From: Promethearchaeota archaeon
GTDB taxonomy: Archaea > Asgardarchaeota > Lokiarchaeia > Sigyniarchaeales > SOKP01
Reading direction: 5' to 3'
Length of the DNA stretch: 58,356 bases
Assembly: GCA_011364975.1 (NCBI GenBank)
Contig: RDOE01000013.1
Span: 1 to 58,356, forward strand
The notes under the pieces were generated by a model, which did not search any database, had not been told where the DNA came from, and saw only the letters and a list, made by a program, of their open reading frames with translations. Position 1 is the stretch's first letter, and each line of letters starts with the position of its first letter. Made by a program: the position numbers and the translations under genes. Positions 26,653 through 34,862 of this stretch are shown piece after piece.

Positions 26653-26720
26653 TCTCTATTTCTATATAATGGCTTCATATTTTCAAATTTAGCGTTAGAA
26701 CCTTCAATACATAACGAGAA

Positions 26721-26730
26721 TTTATATAAG
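26721..26730 (+). promoter_or_regulatory. TATA-like box of the aldehyde ferredoxin oxidoreductase gene
   Basis: TTTATATAAG lies 45 bases ahead of the ATG at 26775, with a GAGGTGA ribosome binding site at 26763-26769 between them. The spacing allows a short leader, as is usual for archaeal genes with a strong ribosome binding site. Confidence 0.5.
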
Positions 26731-26774
26731 AGTTTATTAGATACTTAACATGTTTAAAATTAGAGGTGAAAAAT

Positions 26775-28511
26775 ATGCCAAAAAAAATGTTAAGAGTTAA
26801 TATGACTAAACTCGAAGCTAAATTCGAGGATTTTCCTGCAGATTTCGCAGCATTAGGTGGACGAGCACTTACATCTACGATTGTTGCTAAAGAAGTTGAT
26901 CCACTTTGTCATCCATTGGGGCCAAGTAATAAGCTTATATTTGCCCCTGGTATAGTTACGGGAACTGCTGCTCCTACTTCAGGGAGAATTTCTGTTGGGG
27001 CTAAGTCTCCACTAACTGGAGGAATAAAAGAAGCAAATGCTGGAACTCCTTTTTCACAGAAACTTGCACGTATGAGAATTGCGGCAATTGTGGTAGAAGG
27101 AAAACATATAGGAAAGGATTATTATACCTTAAAAGTTACAAAAGATAAAGCAGAATTCATAAATGCTAATAAATGGGTTGGTAAAGGACTCTATAATGTC
27201 TATAAAGAATTATTTAAGGAATACGGAAATAAGGTAGGCATTTGTGGTGTGGGAATTGCAGCGGAACTCATGGGAGCAGCTTCAGGAATATGTTTCAACG
27301 ATCCCGAGGGACTACCGAGTCGTTATGCTGGAAGGGGCGGCCTTGGGGCTGTTATGGCGTCTAAAGGATTAAAATTTATTATTATTGATGAAACTGGAGC
27401 ACCTGGAGTTGAAATTGCTAATGAGGAGGTATTTAGAGAAGGCATTGCTAAGCTAAGAAATGCATTAACTACTCATGATGTTACTAAACCAGGTGGAGCT
27501 TTGAATTCATATGGAACAAGTGTATTGGTAAATATAATAAATGAGGCTGGGGGATTGCCGCAACGTAATTTTTCTGCGGGACAAGATGATCGTTCTGAAA
27601 AGGTTTCTGGAGAGGTTAAAGCGGAAGAGATTAAAAAACGAGGAGGAGTACGACCACATTTCTGTAGTCCAGGCTGTATTATTCAATGTTCAGAAGTATG
27701 GACAAAGGCTGGCGGAAAGGATCCAGTGGGCGTATTAGAGTATGAAAGTGTATGGGCTCTTGGCCCTAATTGTGGAATTTATAATTTAGATGACGTAGGA
27801 GAATTAAACAGAGCTTGTAATGATTTAGGACTAGATACAATCGAAACAGGAGATCTCTTAGCTGTTGCTATGGAAGGAGGACTAATTGAATTCGGAAATG
27901 GAAAAGGAGCTCTAAAATTAATGGAGGAAATACAAAAGAAAACTCCAACAGGTCGTATTTTAGCGAACGGTACTGGTTTTACTGGACAGGCATTTGGTGT
28001 GACAAGAGTACCAGTGGTGAAGAACCAAGGCTTACCTGCTTATGATCCACGTGCTATTAAAGGAATCGGAGTAACTTATGCTACAACACCTATGGGAGCA
28101 GATCACACAGCAGGATATGCTATAGCTACAGAAATAATGGGCGTCGGAGGAACTGCAGATCCTAGAGATACAAAAAAGTCAGACTTATCTCGAAATTTAC
28201 AAATCGCGACTGCTGCAGTGGATGCTACAGGATATTGTTTATTCATCGCTTTTGCTGTTTTAGACATACCAGAAGGCTTGCAAGGTGTGGTTGAAACACT
28301 GAATGGAGTACTAGGAGCAAATCTTACTGTAAATGATGTCCCCGGTTATGGAATGCAGATTATCAAGACAGAACGCGACTTCAATAAAGCTGCCGGTTTC
28401 ACAGAAAAGAATGATAGGTTGCCAGAATTTTTCTTAAAGGAAAAATTACCTCCTTTCAATGAAGTATTTAATGTACCCGATGAAGAACTAGACAAAGTTT
28501 GGGGCTCCTAA
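26775..28511 (+). CDS. aor: aldehyde ferredoxin oxidoreductase
   Basis: Tungsten/molybdopterin enzyme that interconverts aldehydes and acids with ferredoxin. The 578-residue protein, of usual length, starts with the pterin-binding amino domain (DFAALGGRALTSTIV), then PTSGRISVGAKSPLTGG, RYAGRGGLGAVMASKGLK, the iron-sulphur segment HFCSPGCIIQCSE (C-x3-C-x3-C), and TPMGADHTAGY. ATG 26775 stands 5 bases after GAGGTGA. Two MoaD-like genes follow on the same strand, 11 bases on and overlapping, which points to cofactor sulphur supply. The aldehyde substrate is unknown; in fermenters this enzyme oxidises amino-acid-derived aldehydes or reduces acids. Confidence 0.92.
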   Translation: MPKKMLRVNMTKLEAKFEDFPADFAALGGRALTSTIVAKEVDPLCHPLGPSNKLIFAPGIVTGTAAPTSGRISVGAKSPLTGGIKEANAGTPFSQKLARMRIAAIVVEGKHIGKDYYTLKVTKDKAEFINANKWVGKGLYNVYKELFKEYGNKVGICGVGIAAELMGAASGICFNDPEGLPSRYAGRGGLGAVMASKGLKFIIIDETGAPGVEIANEEVFREGIAKLRNALTTHDVTKPGGALNSYGTSVLVNIINEAGGLPQRNFSAGQDDRSEKVSGEVKAEEIKKRGGVRPHFCSPGCIIQCSEVWTKAGGKDPVGVLEYESVWALGPNCGIYNLDDVGELNRACNDLGLDTIETGDLLAVAMEGGLIEFGNGKGALKLMEEIQKKTPTGRILANGTGFTGQAFGVTRVPVVKNQGLPAYDPRAIKGIGVTYATTPMGADHTAGYAIATEIMGVGGTADPRDTKKSDLSRNLQIATAAVDATGYCLFIAFAVLDIPEGLQGVVETLNGVLGANLTVNDVPGYGMQIIKTERDFNKAAGFTEKNDRLPEFFLKEKLPPFNEVFNVPDEELDKVWGS

Positions 28512-28522
28512 GCGGATAGAAA

Positions 28523-28807
28523 ATGACAATTCTTGTAAAATTTTTCGGTGATTTACGAAAAAAAGTTAAAAACCATGAGATCACGGGCGCTCTTCCATTA
28601 AAAATTCAACTTGAGAGTGATGGGATAGAAACAATTGCTGATATCTTAAAAAAATATGCAATCACACCAGAAGAGACGTATCATCTTTTTGTGAATGGAG
28701 TATATTCCGGTCTCGACAAAAAGATTCATGATGGTGATAGAGTGGGTATATTTCCTAAAAATATGGCATTACTCTATAAATGGTATTTTACAAGAAAAAA
28801 TGAGTGA
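28523..28807 (+). CDS. MoaD/ThiS-like beta-grasp protein without C-terminal Gly-Gly
   Basis: A 94-residue beta-grasp protein (ILVKFFGDLRKK at the start; ETIADILKKYAITPEETYHLFVNG; DGDRVGIFP near the end). The fold matches MoaD or ThiS, but instead of the Gly-Gly tail it ends with a longer basic extension (KNMALLYKWYFTRKNE). Without Gly-Gly it could not accept a thiocarboxylate. It starts 11 bases after AOR and its stop overlaps the start of the next MoaD-like gene by 8 bases, so all three are probably coupled. It may be a structural partner of the AOR. Confidence 0.75.
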   Translation: MTILVKFFGDLRKKVKNHEITGALPLKIQLESDGIETIADILKKYAITPEETYHLFVNGVYSGLDKKIHDGDRVGIFPKNMALLYKWYFTRKNE

Positions 28808-29048
28808 CAACAAAACTATTAAAATAACTGTTAAGTTTTTTGCGGGATTGAGAGAGTTTGGACCATCAAAAGAAACTATAGAGATTGCAAGAGATAGTGA
28901 TCTGAACTTTATTATTAAAAAATATAAAGTTCCCCTGTCGAAAGAAAAAATTATAATATTAATAAACGGAGTTCCACAACATAACAAGGATTTTAAGTTC
29001 AATGATGGAGATATTGTTGCGATATTCCCCCCAATAGGTGGGGGCTAA
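28800..29048 (+). CDS. MoaD-like sulphur carrier protein
   Basis: An 82-residue ubiquitin-like sulphur carrier for the molybdopterin/tungstopterin dithiolene. It has KITVKFFAGLREFG, an acidic beta-grasp middle and NDGDIVAIFPPIGGG, with the C-terminal Gly-Gly used for adenylation and thiocarboxylate formation. ATG 28800 overlaps the stop of the preceding gene (ATGAGTGA), so translation is coupled. The first gene of the pair lacks Gly-Gly, whereas this one keeps it. In Asgard archaea such beta-grasp proteins may also act as protein modifiers; nothing here shows that. Confidence 0.83.
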   Translation: MSDNKTIKITVKFFAGLREFGPSKETIEIARDSDLNFIIKKYKVPLSKEKIIILINGVPQHNKDFKFNDGDIVAIFPPIGGG

Positions 29049-29157
29049 ATCTTTTTTTTTAATTATTTTATTTTATATCTCAGATAAAGGTAAAAGACTT
29101 AAAAAAAATCTGCGTTCTAGTTTAAAATTAAAAAAAAATAAAAGTTATAATAGTTTT

Positions 29158-29370
29158 TTACATTAATTTCATTGCTAAGTCCATGTCCTCTGTGGTCAAT
29201 TTTTTTCGACCGGCATGGCGTGTCATTTCAAGAGCTTTATTTGTTGCGCCTTTTGCAACTTTTTCTAAATAATCGATTAAGGCATCAACAGCTTCTCGTG
29301 CAACCATTTCAGCGCCATTATCTTTCATTAATTTGCGGACAGGAGACCATGCAAATACTTTTTTAGCCAT
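29158..29370 (-). CDS. archaeal histone
   Basis: A 70-residue single histone-fold protein that wraps DNA as dimers and larger polymers. The fold elements are seen: helix 1 (WSPVRKLMKDNGA), helix 2 (MVAREAVDALIDYLEKVAKGATNKAL) and helix 3 (TTEDMDLAMKLM), with the RHAGRKKLTTED loop that pairs with loop 1 and binds DNA. It has a short amino end (MAKKVFA) and no tail. ATG 29370 is preceded by GGAGGAT. A TATA-like box (29456-29465) and a perfect 10-base inverted repeat (29400-29437) lie upstream. Confidence 0.92.
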   Translation of the reverse strand: MAKKVFAWSPVRKLMKDNGAEMVAREAVDALIDYLEKVAKGATNKALEMTRHAGRKKLTTEDMDLAMKLM

Positions 29371-29399
29371 TTTTTATCCTCCACTTTTTGTTATTCGTT

Positions 29400-29437
29400 T
29401 TAAGAAAGTCTAAATGTTTAACAAAGAACTTTCTTAA
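29400..29437. repeat. perfect 10-base inverted repeat in the histone leader
   Basis: TTAAGAAAGT (29400-29409) and ACTTTCTTAA (29428-29437) with an 18-base spacer. It lies between the histone TATA-like box and the histone ribosome binding site, so it overlaps the likely RNA start and leader on the minus strand. It could be an operator or a leader hairpin. Confidence 0.5.
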
Positions 29438-29455
29438 GTAATAGTACTTATTTTA

Positions 29456-29465
29456 GATATATAAA
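29456..29465. promoter_or_regulatory. bidirectional TATA-like box between the histone and a candidate RNA
   Basis: GATATATAAA on the plus strand reads TTTATATATC on the minus strand. In the minus direction it lies about 90 bases ahead of the histone ATG. In the plus direction it lies about 25-30 bases ahead of the structured region starting near 29485. Confidence 0.4.
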
Positions 29466-29484
29466 TATTATGGTAGATATCTGG

Positions 29485-29700
29485 AATCATATGTTTCGGT
29501 TAATATTTTCATCCAATCGACGGGGTTGCGAAGTCTTAGAAGAAAAGCGGGAGATATAGTTCTGAGCTTTTAGATCAGAGATTTTGGTCTTAAGGACCTT
29601 TTAAGTAGATAATGTGATAACTAGGTTGACCCGTAGTCTTATAAATAGCAAGTAGGATATTAATATTTAGATTTAGAGCATTTTATCAAACTTTTTTTAG
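29485..29700 (+). ncRNA. candidate structured non-coding RNA
   Basis: A 385-base gene-free gap holds a region richer in G and C than its surroundings and without an ORF. Visible pairings: ACGGG (29520-29524) with CCCGT (29630-29634); CTTAG (29534-29538) with CTAGG (29621-29625); TCTGA (29561-29565) with TCAGA (29575-29579), or alternatively AAAAGC (29543-29548) with GCTTTT (29566-29571); and a GGTC/GACC hairpin (29586-29598). A TATA-like box lies about 25-30 bases upstream and a run of seven Ts sits at 29692-29698. It does not fit tRNA, 5S, SRP or RNase P RNA. Strand and ends are inferred. Confidence 0.35.
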
Positions 29701-29755
29701 TATTACACAAAACAGAAGTTTAACGGAATTAAATTGGTTTGATAATAGAGGTTAT

Positions 29756-30325
29756 TTATAAAATCTTCTGCATAACATATATATTTTCCAGTTCCTTTAC
29801 AACTTTAAACCCTTCAGCTTTATACAAGGAAAATGGTCCGTGATAACTATGAGCATCTGACAAATCTCCGACTCTAGGGTAAGATTCAATTATTTTTATT
29901 CCTTTATTTTTTAATTGCTTTATACTCTCTTGAAGTAATTTACGTGCTATACCTTTTTTCCTATAAGTAGGTGCTATTAAAAAGCAGACGATTGAAGCTA
30001 TCGTTCCTTTTATAGATCCTTCTATTTCCTTATCAATCGGAAGCTTAAGATAATTTTCTTTAAGGTCGACATTAATCCACCCTATTGGAGTATCATTATC
30101 ATAAGCTAAAAACCCATTTAATTTTCTTGATAATATTAAACTTTTAGAAGCCTCTCTGTTCTGCTTTTTGGTCCGTGCCATCCAATCTTGAGTTGATCCC
30201 GGGCAATAATGAAAATAGCAATAACAACCGGACCATTCGGGGTTATTTGAAAATCCGATTTCATCAAAATAATATAAAAAATCATCAATTAATTCTGGAC
30301 TTAATGGCTTAACTATAAACTTCAT
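29756..30325 (-). CDS. GNAT-family acetyltransferase
   Basis: A 189-residue N-acetyltransferase. The acetyl-CoA-binding motif A is visible as FLIAPTYRKKGIARKLLQESI near residue 113-135, preceded by a strand (IGWINVDL) and followed by IKIIESYPR. The first half has an unusual Cys- and aromatic-rich part (WSGCYCYFHYCPG), seen in a subgroup of GNAT proteins. It stands alone, with the candidate RNA region on one side. The substrate amine is unknown. Confidence 0.8.
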   Translation of the reverse strand: MKFIVKPLSPELIDDFLYYFDEIGFSNNPEWSGCYCYFHYCPGSTQDWMARTKKQNREASKSLILSRKLNGFLAYDNDTPIGWINVDLKENYLKLPIDKEIEGSIKGTIASIVCFLIAPTYRKKGIARKLLQESIKQLKNKGIKIIESYPRVGDLSDAHSYHGPFSLYKAEGFKVVKELENIYVMQKIL

Positions 30326-30438
30326 TTTCGGCTCATTATTTAACTATGTAGGATAATTATAAATAAAGTATTATGATACTTTAGAATTAAAATATCTTAT
30401 AATAAGTTGTAATTTATAACGATAAAATACTTATCATT

Positions 30439-31503
30439 ATGAAAAAAATTATCGCAGTTTCAAAAGGAGATGGTATTGGTCCGGAAATTGTTACAGAAGG
30501 AGTAAAAGTTTTAGATACAATTTCAAAGTATACTGATTTTGAATTTGAGTTAAAAGATGCTCCAGCGGGGGGAGAAGTTTGGAAAAAGCATGGCGAAAAT
30601 CTTCCTGATAAATCATTTCAAACAATTAAAAACGCTGATGCATTACTTTTTGGGGCAGTGGGACTACCCGATCTTCCACCAGGAACGGGCGAGTCTGCAG
30701 TTCTCAAGATAAGACAGGGATTAGACTTATATGTAAATCTAAGACCAATAAAGTTATATAATGTTCTTCGGGATAAGTGCCCTCTTAAAGAAGAATATAT
30801 AGGTAAAGGGATTGATATTACGTTCATAAGAGAAAATACTGAGGGTTTATATAAAAATATAGGTAAACTTGAAAAAGATTCTGCTGAAAATCTCATGGTT
30901 TATACAAGAAAGGGATGTGAACGAATAATCAATTATGCATATAAATTTGCGAAAAGAATGGGACATAGAAAGTTAACATCTGTTGATAAAGCAAACCTAT
31001 TATATGCAAGTAAATTCTGGCGGACAATATTTCATGAAATTGGTGAGAAATATCCCGAAATTGAAAAAGAAGATATTTATATTGATGCTTTTTGCCAGTG
31101 GCTTATAAGAGCACCTTATAAGTTTCAAACAGTTGTTACCGATAACATGTTTGGTGATATAATAAGCGATGAAGGAGCTTTTCTTATTGGAAGCTTAGGA
31201 ATGGCTCCTAGCGGTAATATACATCCCGGCAAAGTATCCATGTATGAACCAATTCATGGAAGTGCACCCGATATTGCTGGTAAAGGGATTGCTAACCCAA
31301 TTGGAACAATTTTAAGTATTAAACTTATGTTGCAGGAATCATTTAATTTAGTTGAAATTGGAAATGAAATAGATTTAGCAGTTGAAGATGCATTAAAAGA
31401 AGGTAGAACGGTAGACATTAAACATAAAGACCTAAAAGTCCTTACTACAAGCGAGATGGGTAATTTAATTGTAGATAAATTAAAAAATAAGCTAAAAAAC
31501 TAA
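30439..31503 (+). CDS. isocitrate/isopropylmalate dehydrogenase-family enzyme
   Basis: A 354-residue NAD(P)-dependent oxidative decarboxylase acting on a 2- or 3-hydroxy acid. Motifs: GDGIGPEIV at the start, LRPIKLYN, FIRENTEGLYKNIG, KANLLYAS, TDNMFGDIISDEGAFLIGSLGM and EPIHGSAPDIAGKGIANPIG. The substrate loop IRENTEGLY, in place of the isopropylmalate enzyme's RELTGGIYFG, puts it with the isocitrate/homoisocitrate/tartrate-malate branch, but the exact acid cannot be told. It lies alone, convergent with the roadblock-GTPase genes. Confidence 0.85.
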   Translation: MKKIIAVSKGDGIGPEIVTEGVKVLDTISKYTDFEFELKDAPAGGEVWKKHGENLPDKSFQTIKNADALLFGAVGLPDLPPGTGESAVLKIRQGLDLYVNLRPIKLYNVLRDKCPLKEEYIGKGIDITFIRENTEGLYKNIGKLEKDSAENLMVYTRKGCERIINYAYKFAKRMGHRKLTSVDKANLLYASKFWRTIFHEIGEKYPEIEKEDIYIDAFCQWLIRAPYKFQTVVTDNMFGDIISDEGAFLIGSLGMAPSGNIHPGKVSMYEPIHGSAPDIAGKGIANPIGTILSIKLMLQESFNLVEIGNEIDLAVEDALKEGRTVDIKHKDLKVLTTSEMGNLIVDKLKNKLKN

Positions 31504-31511
31504 ACAATAGC

Positions 31512-33074
31512 TTACTTTAATTTTCTTGTGTTTACAATAGCATCCAACATTACCTTTAAATTTTCATATATTTTAGTTCGAAAATCAGGTCCAATTTTTA
31601 GAAAGAGAATGGTAACAAGTTTTTCCTCCAAATTTTCTTCAATATTTAACTCTTCCATAAACCGAGACCAATTACTATCATCATCAACCCTAATTGCAAC
31701 AACTATTACCCTCTTTTTTCTAATTTTTTGAGTAACTTCAATCAAAAAATCTTTCCAATTTGGAGCAATATGTTTCTTTTCTCTCGCGTCAAAAACACAG
31801 AATACACCGTCTGAATTTGAAAGATTAAAGTTTTTATAAGTAAAGCAGCTTAAAATTAAACCATTTTTATATGTAAATAACTTCTCTTGTGAATTATTTT
31901 TAATTTCAGAATAATCGCCTAGCTTTTCAATATCAAATATAGTTTGAAAACCTGGATTCCAACTAAGCGTTTCATTAATAAAAGTTAACTCTAAAATCAC
32001 CAATTCTTTAAGGGTTAAATTTATTGCTCTATAGAGCTCATCTTTCAGGATTTCTCTTTCTTTTTGTTTACTTTTCATGATATAATGATAAGCTATTAAT
32101 TCAAAAGCTTCGTGTACATTTTCACCAGTTAAGGCGCTTGTTTCTAAGTAGGAAAGCCCTTCTTCAGAAAGAGAGGAAGCTAATTTTTGACCCTTTTCAG
32201 TAGAAATTTGTCGTTCATTGCTTAAATCAGATTTATTTCCAATGATAATTATAGGTATATCTTTTTCATCAAGAAGATTGGAAATTTCTTGAAACCAATT
32301 ATTAATGTTGATAAATGAGGAGGGTTGAGTTAAATCAAATACAACAAATGCAGCTTCTGCACCTGAATAATACATCTTCCTGAATCTTTTAAAATATTGC
32401 TGAGCTCCAATATCCCATAATTGCACATTTATATCATTTCCTTCAAAATTAAAGTTATGAGCTAAAATATTAAGACCTATTGTTGCTCGATAATCAGCCG
32501 AAAATTTTTTTTCAACAAAACGCCGTACAATAGAAGTTTTTCCTACTTCATGATCCCCAACTATTATAAATTTAAAAGCATAGGTACCATATTCCTCTTT
32601 ATTAGATTGAAAAATTGAATGCTTTAATTTTTCATGTCGATCTAATTCTTGTTCAAAATCAGGAATTGAAAGTTGTATTAAATCCTGCTCTTTTGCGTTT
32701 ATAATTTGAGCACATTTTTCAGCTAAAAAATAGGCATAAGGAGATACTTTTTCTACTGAAGCCATTGCATTAAAAATTATACTCAGAATTCTCTCTTCAT
32801 CAATTGAAATGAATAAAAGTCTATATTCATCTGTATCAAATGAGCCTGTTCCGAACTTTTTGAAAGCAAACTCATTTCGGATTCGTTCTAAAACGGGATT
32901 AATTAAGATGGTCAATACAGAAACAATTTCAAGACTGCTTTGAATATCTTTTCTTTTTTCTCCAGCAATTATTAATCCTTCTACATCTGAAACTACAACT
33001 GCTTCTACATCCGTAAACTTATCAATAAAATTATTTAAAATCTCAGTAAACATCTTATTTCTATTTATAACCAT
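31512..33074 (-). CDS. roadblock-domain fused to Ras/Rab-like GTPase, with a novel C-terminal domain (copy 1)
   Basis: A 520-residue protein in three parts. Residues 1-140 form a roadblock/LC7 domain (VEAVVVSDVEGLIIAGEK, then a long helix and YRLLFISIDEERIL). Residues about 165-350 are a small GTPase with G1 GDHEVGKTS, G2 ATIG, G3 WDIGAQ, G4 NKSD and G5 ETSALTG. Residues about 350-520 are an unknown domain with NSDGVFCVFDAR and HIAPNWKDF. G3 is usually DTAGQ; here the Gly that touches the gamma-phosphate is Ala and the neighbour is Gly, while the catalytic Gln stays. Roadblock proteins are known partners of small GTPases, so the fusion may be self-regulating. The second copy lies 122 bases upstream. 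Confidence 0.85.
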   Translation of the reverse strand: MVINRNKMFTEILNNFIDKFTDVEAVVVSDVEGLIIAGEKRKDIQSSLEIVSVLTILINPVLERIRNEFAFKKFGTGSFDTDEYRLLFISIDEERILSIIFNAMASVEKVSPYAYFLAEKCAQIINAKEQDLIQLSIPDFEQELDRHEKLKHSIFQSNKEEYGTYAFKFIIVGDHEVGKTSIVRRFVEKKFSADYRATIGLNILAHNFNFEGNDINVQLWDIGAQQYFKRFRKMYYSGAEAAFVVFDLTQPSSFININNWFQEISNLLDEKDIPIIIIGNKSDLSNERQISTEKGQKLASSLSEEGLSYLETSALTGENVHEAFELIAYHYIMKSKQKEREILKDELYRAINLTLKELVILELTFINETLSWNPGFQTIFDIEKLGDYSEIKNNSQEKLFTYKNGLILSCFTYKNFNLSNSDGVFCVFDAREKKHIAPNWKDFLIEVTQKIRKKRVIVVAIRVDDDSNWSRFMEELNIEENLEEKLVTILFLKIGPDFRTKIYENLKVMLDAIVNTRKLK

Positions 33075-33196
33075 TTAAATCAACTTGTTATAGTAATAAT
33101 GTTATTGCTAAAATTATTCTTATCAATAATATAACATAACTTAAATTTAAAAATAGTTTTTCTGAATCGCGAATTATTATAGAAGCTATAATGAAT

Positions 33197-34765
33197 TTAA
33201 AGAATATTCAAAATAGTGTTGAACATGACTTCAAGTTCATCATAAATCTCTAACCGATATTCAAATCCTATTTTGAAAAATAGCAAAGAAACTAATTTCT
33301 TTTCAAGATATTCGTTTACATTAAATTCTTCCATCATTATAGACCAATCAGATTCATTAGAAACTCTTAATCCGATTAATGCTACAGCATTCTCTTTAAG
33401 TTGTTGAAGAATTTTAATTATAATTTCTTTCCATCCAGAATCAATATGTTGTTTATTTCTTGCATCAAAAATAATAAAAACTCCATCTGAATTTGTAACA
33501 TCAAACTCTTTAAATAAGTAATTGTTAATTTTTACTCCATTGGAATATTCATATACTCGTTTGTCTTTATCATCAATTGCTTTATCACATTCGCATAAGC
33601 TATTCACTTCATTAAGAATTTGAAATCCAGGACTCCAATAAGGATTTTCAGTTATAAATGTTACATTTAATGAAGCTTTTTTATTTAATATCGATTTAAT
33701 TATACCCATTAATCGAATTCTTAACTTTTCTTCCTCTTTTTCTTTGCTTCTAATGATATAATGGTACGCGATTAATGTGAATGCATCCTCGATGTTTTCT
33801 CCTGTAAGAGCGCTTGTTTCAATGTACGAGATATCTCTATTTTGGCTTTCTTTTGCTAGCTCATTCACAAATTTGACTCCATCTTGATATGATACTGATC
33901 TTTCTTGGGGTAAGTCGATTTTATTTCCTACAATAACAATAGGAATATCCTTATTCTTAACATAATCATAAAGTTCTTTATACCACTTTTTTATATTACT
34001 AAAAGACGCAGTATTTGAGATATCAAATACTATGAACCCTGCTTGCGTTCCCAAATAATATGTTTTTCTAAATCTTTTAAAGTAATCCTGAGCTCCTATA
34101 TCCCAGAGTGAAAAATCAATCTGATTGCCATAAAATTCCATCGAATGGGCAAGAATATTTAACCCAATTGTGGCTCTATAATCTAAAGAAAACTTATTTT
34201 CGACAAATCTGCGAATGATAGAAGTTTTACCAACCTCGTGGTCTCCAATAATAACGAATTTGAATTTATAGACACCACCAGAATCCAATCTCATCTGGTA
34301 TATTTGTTCCTTTATTCTTTGAGAACTTTCAGATGAATCAGATTCGATTTCAAAGTTTGGAATATAAACTTGAACCATATCACCTTCTTGAGCATTCATT
34401 ATTTGAGCTATCTTTTCTGCAAGAAAATAAGCATAAGGACTTATTTTATCAATAGAAGCCAATGTGTCCAAAACTAAACTCAAAATTATATTCTCATCAA
34501 TTGAAATAAATAGTAAACGAAATTCTTCTGTATCAAAACTCGCAGTTCCATACTTCTTAAAAGCAAATTCATTTCGCATTCTCTCTAAAATTGGATTTAT
34601 TAATCCAGTTAAAACAGATACTAATTCTATATCAACATTATCACGTTTTTCACCAGAAATTATAAAACCTTCATGATCCGAAATTAAAACTGCTTTTACA
34701 TCTTCGTTAATTGTTAAAAAATTATTTAACAGCTCTTTAAAGAGCTTATCGCTTTTAAGAGACAT
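33197..34765 (-). CDS. roadblock-domain fused to Ras/Rab-like GTPase, with a novel C-terminal domain (copy 2)
   Basis: A 522-residue paralogue with the same three-part plan: roadblock domain (VKAVLISDHEGFIISGEK), GTPase (G1 GDHEVGKTS, G2 ATIG, G3 WDIGAQ, G4 NKID, G5 ETSALTG) and the C-terminal domain with NSDGVFIIFDAR and HIDSGWKE. The two copies keep the rare G3 motif DIGAQ and the His-Glu G1 loop, so these are family traits, not chance changes. They are divergent enough in the linker (a Ser-rich SESDSSESSQ piece here) to suggest an old duplication. Same strand as copy 1; promoter lies just before 34765. Confidence 0.85.
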   Translation of the reverse strand: MSLKSDKLFKELLNNFLTINEDVKAVLISDHEGFIISGEKRDNVDIELVSVLTGLINPILERMRNEFAFKKYGTASFDTEEFRLLFISIDENIILSLVLDTLASIDKISPYAYFLAEKIAQIMNAQEGDMVQVYIPNFEIESDSSESSQRIKEQIYQMRLDSGGVYKFKFVIIGDHEVGKTSIIRRFVENKFSLDYRATIGLNILAHSMEFYGNQIDFSLWDIGAQDYFKRFRKTYYLGTQAGFIVFDISNTASFSNIKKWYKELYDYVKNKDIPIVIVGNKIDLPQERSVSYQDGVKFVNELAKESQNRDISYIETSALTGENIEDAFTLIAYHYIIRSKEKEEEKLRIRLMGIIKSILNKKASLNVTFITENPYWSPGFQILNEVNSLCECDKAIDDKDKRVYEYSNGVKINNYLFKEFDVTNSDGVFIIFDARNKQHIDSGWKEIIIKILQQLKENAVALIGLRVSNESDWSIMMEEFNVNEYLEKKLVSLLFFKIGFEYRLEIYDELEVMFNTILNIL

Positions 34766-34862
34766 AATGGATTCTATTATGTATAGATTAGTTCAGCCTA
34801 TATTATTACTAATTGCATACACTTAAAAGTGTGTAAATTATAATTTATTAAATAATTTTCTA

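Noticed and set aside
29520..29634. Intron-containing tRNA at the structured gap
   Set aside because: The outer stem is only 5 pairs, and no T-arm (GTTC-A/G-A) or proper anticodon arm can be drawn.
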